Of a stretch of DNA of 64,000 nucleotides, positions 63,268 through 64,000 are shown one piece after another. Position numbers and translations under genes: made by a program. This DNA comes from Serinibacter salmoneus (GTDB taxonomy: Bacteria; Actinomycetota; Actinomycetes; Actinomycetales; Beutenbergiaceae), in assembly GCF_002563925.1 (NCBI RefSeq), contig NZ_PDJD01000001.1:1494973-1558972 (forward strand), given 5' to 3'. Every line of letters begins with the position of its first letter. The stretch's first letter is position 1. The notes below the pieces were generated by a model. That model searched no databases and had not been told where the DNA came from. It was given only the letters and a program-made list of their open reading frames with translations.

Positions 63268-64000
63268 CTACCGGCCGAGGCGGGCGTACCGTGCCACGCG
63301 TGCGGCATGGCGCTGGCTCGCCGTGGTCCCGGCGAGGTCCGCCAGGGCGTGCGCGACGGCGTCGCCCACCTCGGCGAGCGAGGTCGCCACGGTGTCCACA
63401 TACCCGCCGAGTTCCCGCGCCCCGATCCCCTGCGACCTGGCGAGCTGGGCTGCGTGGTCACCGTCCCGGTACAGGATCGCGCTCGCGCCCTCCGGTTGCA
63501 GCGGCGCCAACCAGGCGCCCTCCAGGGCGATCACCCGATCGGTGGCGCCGATCGCGAAGGCCACACCCCCCGTGCCCTTGCCGAGCAGGACCCCGACCGT
63601 CGGCACCGGCGCCGCCACGAACTGCGCCAGGCTGCGGGCGATCTCCCGGGCGATGCCGCCCTCCTCGGCCGGCGCGGTGAGTTCACCACCCACGAGGTCG
63701 ATGACCGCCACGACCGGCAGGCCGAGCTGAGCGGCATCCGCGACGGCGGAGCGCACCCGGGCGAGGTCCGCGGGACTGACGTAGGGCGCGCCGGCCTGAC
63801 CGCGGAAGCCGACGACGACGACCCCGCGATCACCGATCCTGGACCACGCCACGTACGCGGCGCCGTCGGACATCGCCGCCTCGGGCCCCACCATCTCGAC
63901 CGTGTGCGAGCCGATCGCCGCCACGAGCGCGGTCACGTCGGGCCAGCCAGGCGCTCGCGTGGCCTCCACGTCGGCCCAGACATCGCGCTCGGAGCCGGCT
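63268..64000 (-). CDS. Acyl-CoA/acetyl-CoA carboxylase carboxyltransferase (C-terminal part, 5' end beyond window)
   Basis: The visible 244 codons are the C-terminal half of a carboxyltransferase of the AccD/AccA crotonase-like fold. Motifs include DVWADVEATRAPGWPD near the start, VVVVGFRGQ, GLPVVAVIDLVGGELT and the oxyanion-type VGVLLGKGTGGVAFAIGATDR. The frame runs open off the right edge; a GTG at 63969 lies within the continuing domain and is not the true start. It precedes GH92 by 148 bp on the same strand; the gap 63120-63267 shows no clear promoter. Confidence 0.85.
   Translation of the reverse strand, partial: AGSERDVWADVEATRAPGWPDVTALVAAIGSHTVEMVGPEAAMSDGAAYVAWSRIGDRGVVVVGFRGQAGAPYVSPADLARVRSAVADAAQLGLPVVAVIDLVGGELTAPAEEGGIAREIARSLAQFVAAPVPTVGVLLGKGTGGVAFAIGATDRVIALEGAWLAPLQPEGASAILYRDGDHAAQLARSQGIGARELGGYVDTVATSLAEVGDAVAHALADLAGTTASQRHAARVARYARLGR

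Overview
The window is high-GC DNA, densely coded on both strands, and reads as an actinobacterial chromosome. Supporting signs are a Pup-proteasome gene block, the mycothiol ligase MshC, an actinobacterial glgM/glgC pair, an imuA'-imuB-dnaE2 mutagenesis cassette, frequent GTG starts, and many genes with a TANNNT hexamer 6-7 nt before the start codon (leaderless transcription). The gene mix (LAETG wall protein, DUF3099, DUF5703, PEBP, InhA-type FabI) fits the order Micrococcales; the genus cannot be fixed from sequence alone. No phage, insertion sequence, CRISPR array or rRNA was seen.

Region 1 (1-9292, minus strand): dop (3' end outside), proteasome ATPase arc/mpa, trmI, a site-2 protease with CBS-like tail, a HAD phosphatase, a PAC2 protein, mshC and uppP. 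The order parallels dop-mpa-trmI-PAC2-mshC-uppP of Mycobacterium tuberculosis. Region 2 (9333-20088): an aldo/keto reductase that lacks two catalytic residues, two small conserved proteins, M20 and M3 peptidases, tRNA-Leu(GAG), an LAETG wall protein coupled to a dienelactone hydrolase, then a plus-strand run of VKOR, TrmL, an APH(6)-type kinase and an AI-2E-family permease.

Region 3 (20300-26417, minus): the SOS mutasome operon imuA'-imuB-dnaE2 behind a LexA box. Region 4 (26594-32003): zinc-ribbon/TerB-like protein, PEBP, CDP-alcohol phosphatidyltransferase, a four-domain persulfide-handling fusion (CoA-disulfide-reductase, rhodanese, TusA, DsrE) with a CsoR/CstR-like operator over its ribosome-binding site, and a SpoU methyltransferase.

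Region 5 (32056-42609, minus): two giant overlapping genes of unknown function (2222 and 1207 aa). The larger carries an OmpA-like domain and long amphipathic beta segments. Their leader holds four 10-bp phased repeats. This is the best candidate for an undescribed system here.

Region 6 (42630-64000): a heterodimeric ABC exporter pair, SPFH/NfeD pair, ABC ATPase, divergent glgM/glgC, serB, fabG-fabI-histidine phosphatase, DUF3099-small protein-SURF1, an ABC-F ATPase, BioY, an overlapping GH92 mannosidase/GT4 glycosyltransferase pair, and the end of an acyl-CoA carboxylase carboxyltransferase.
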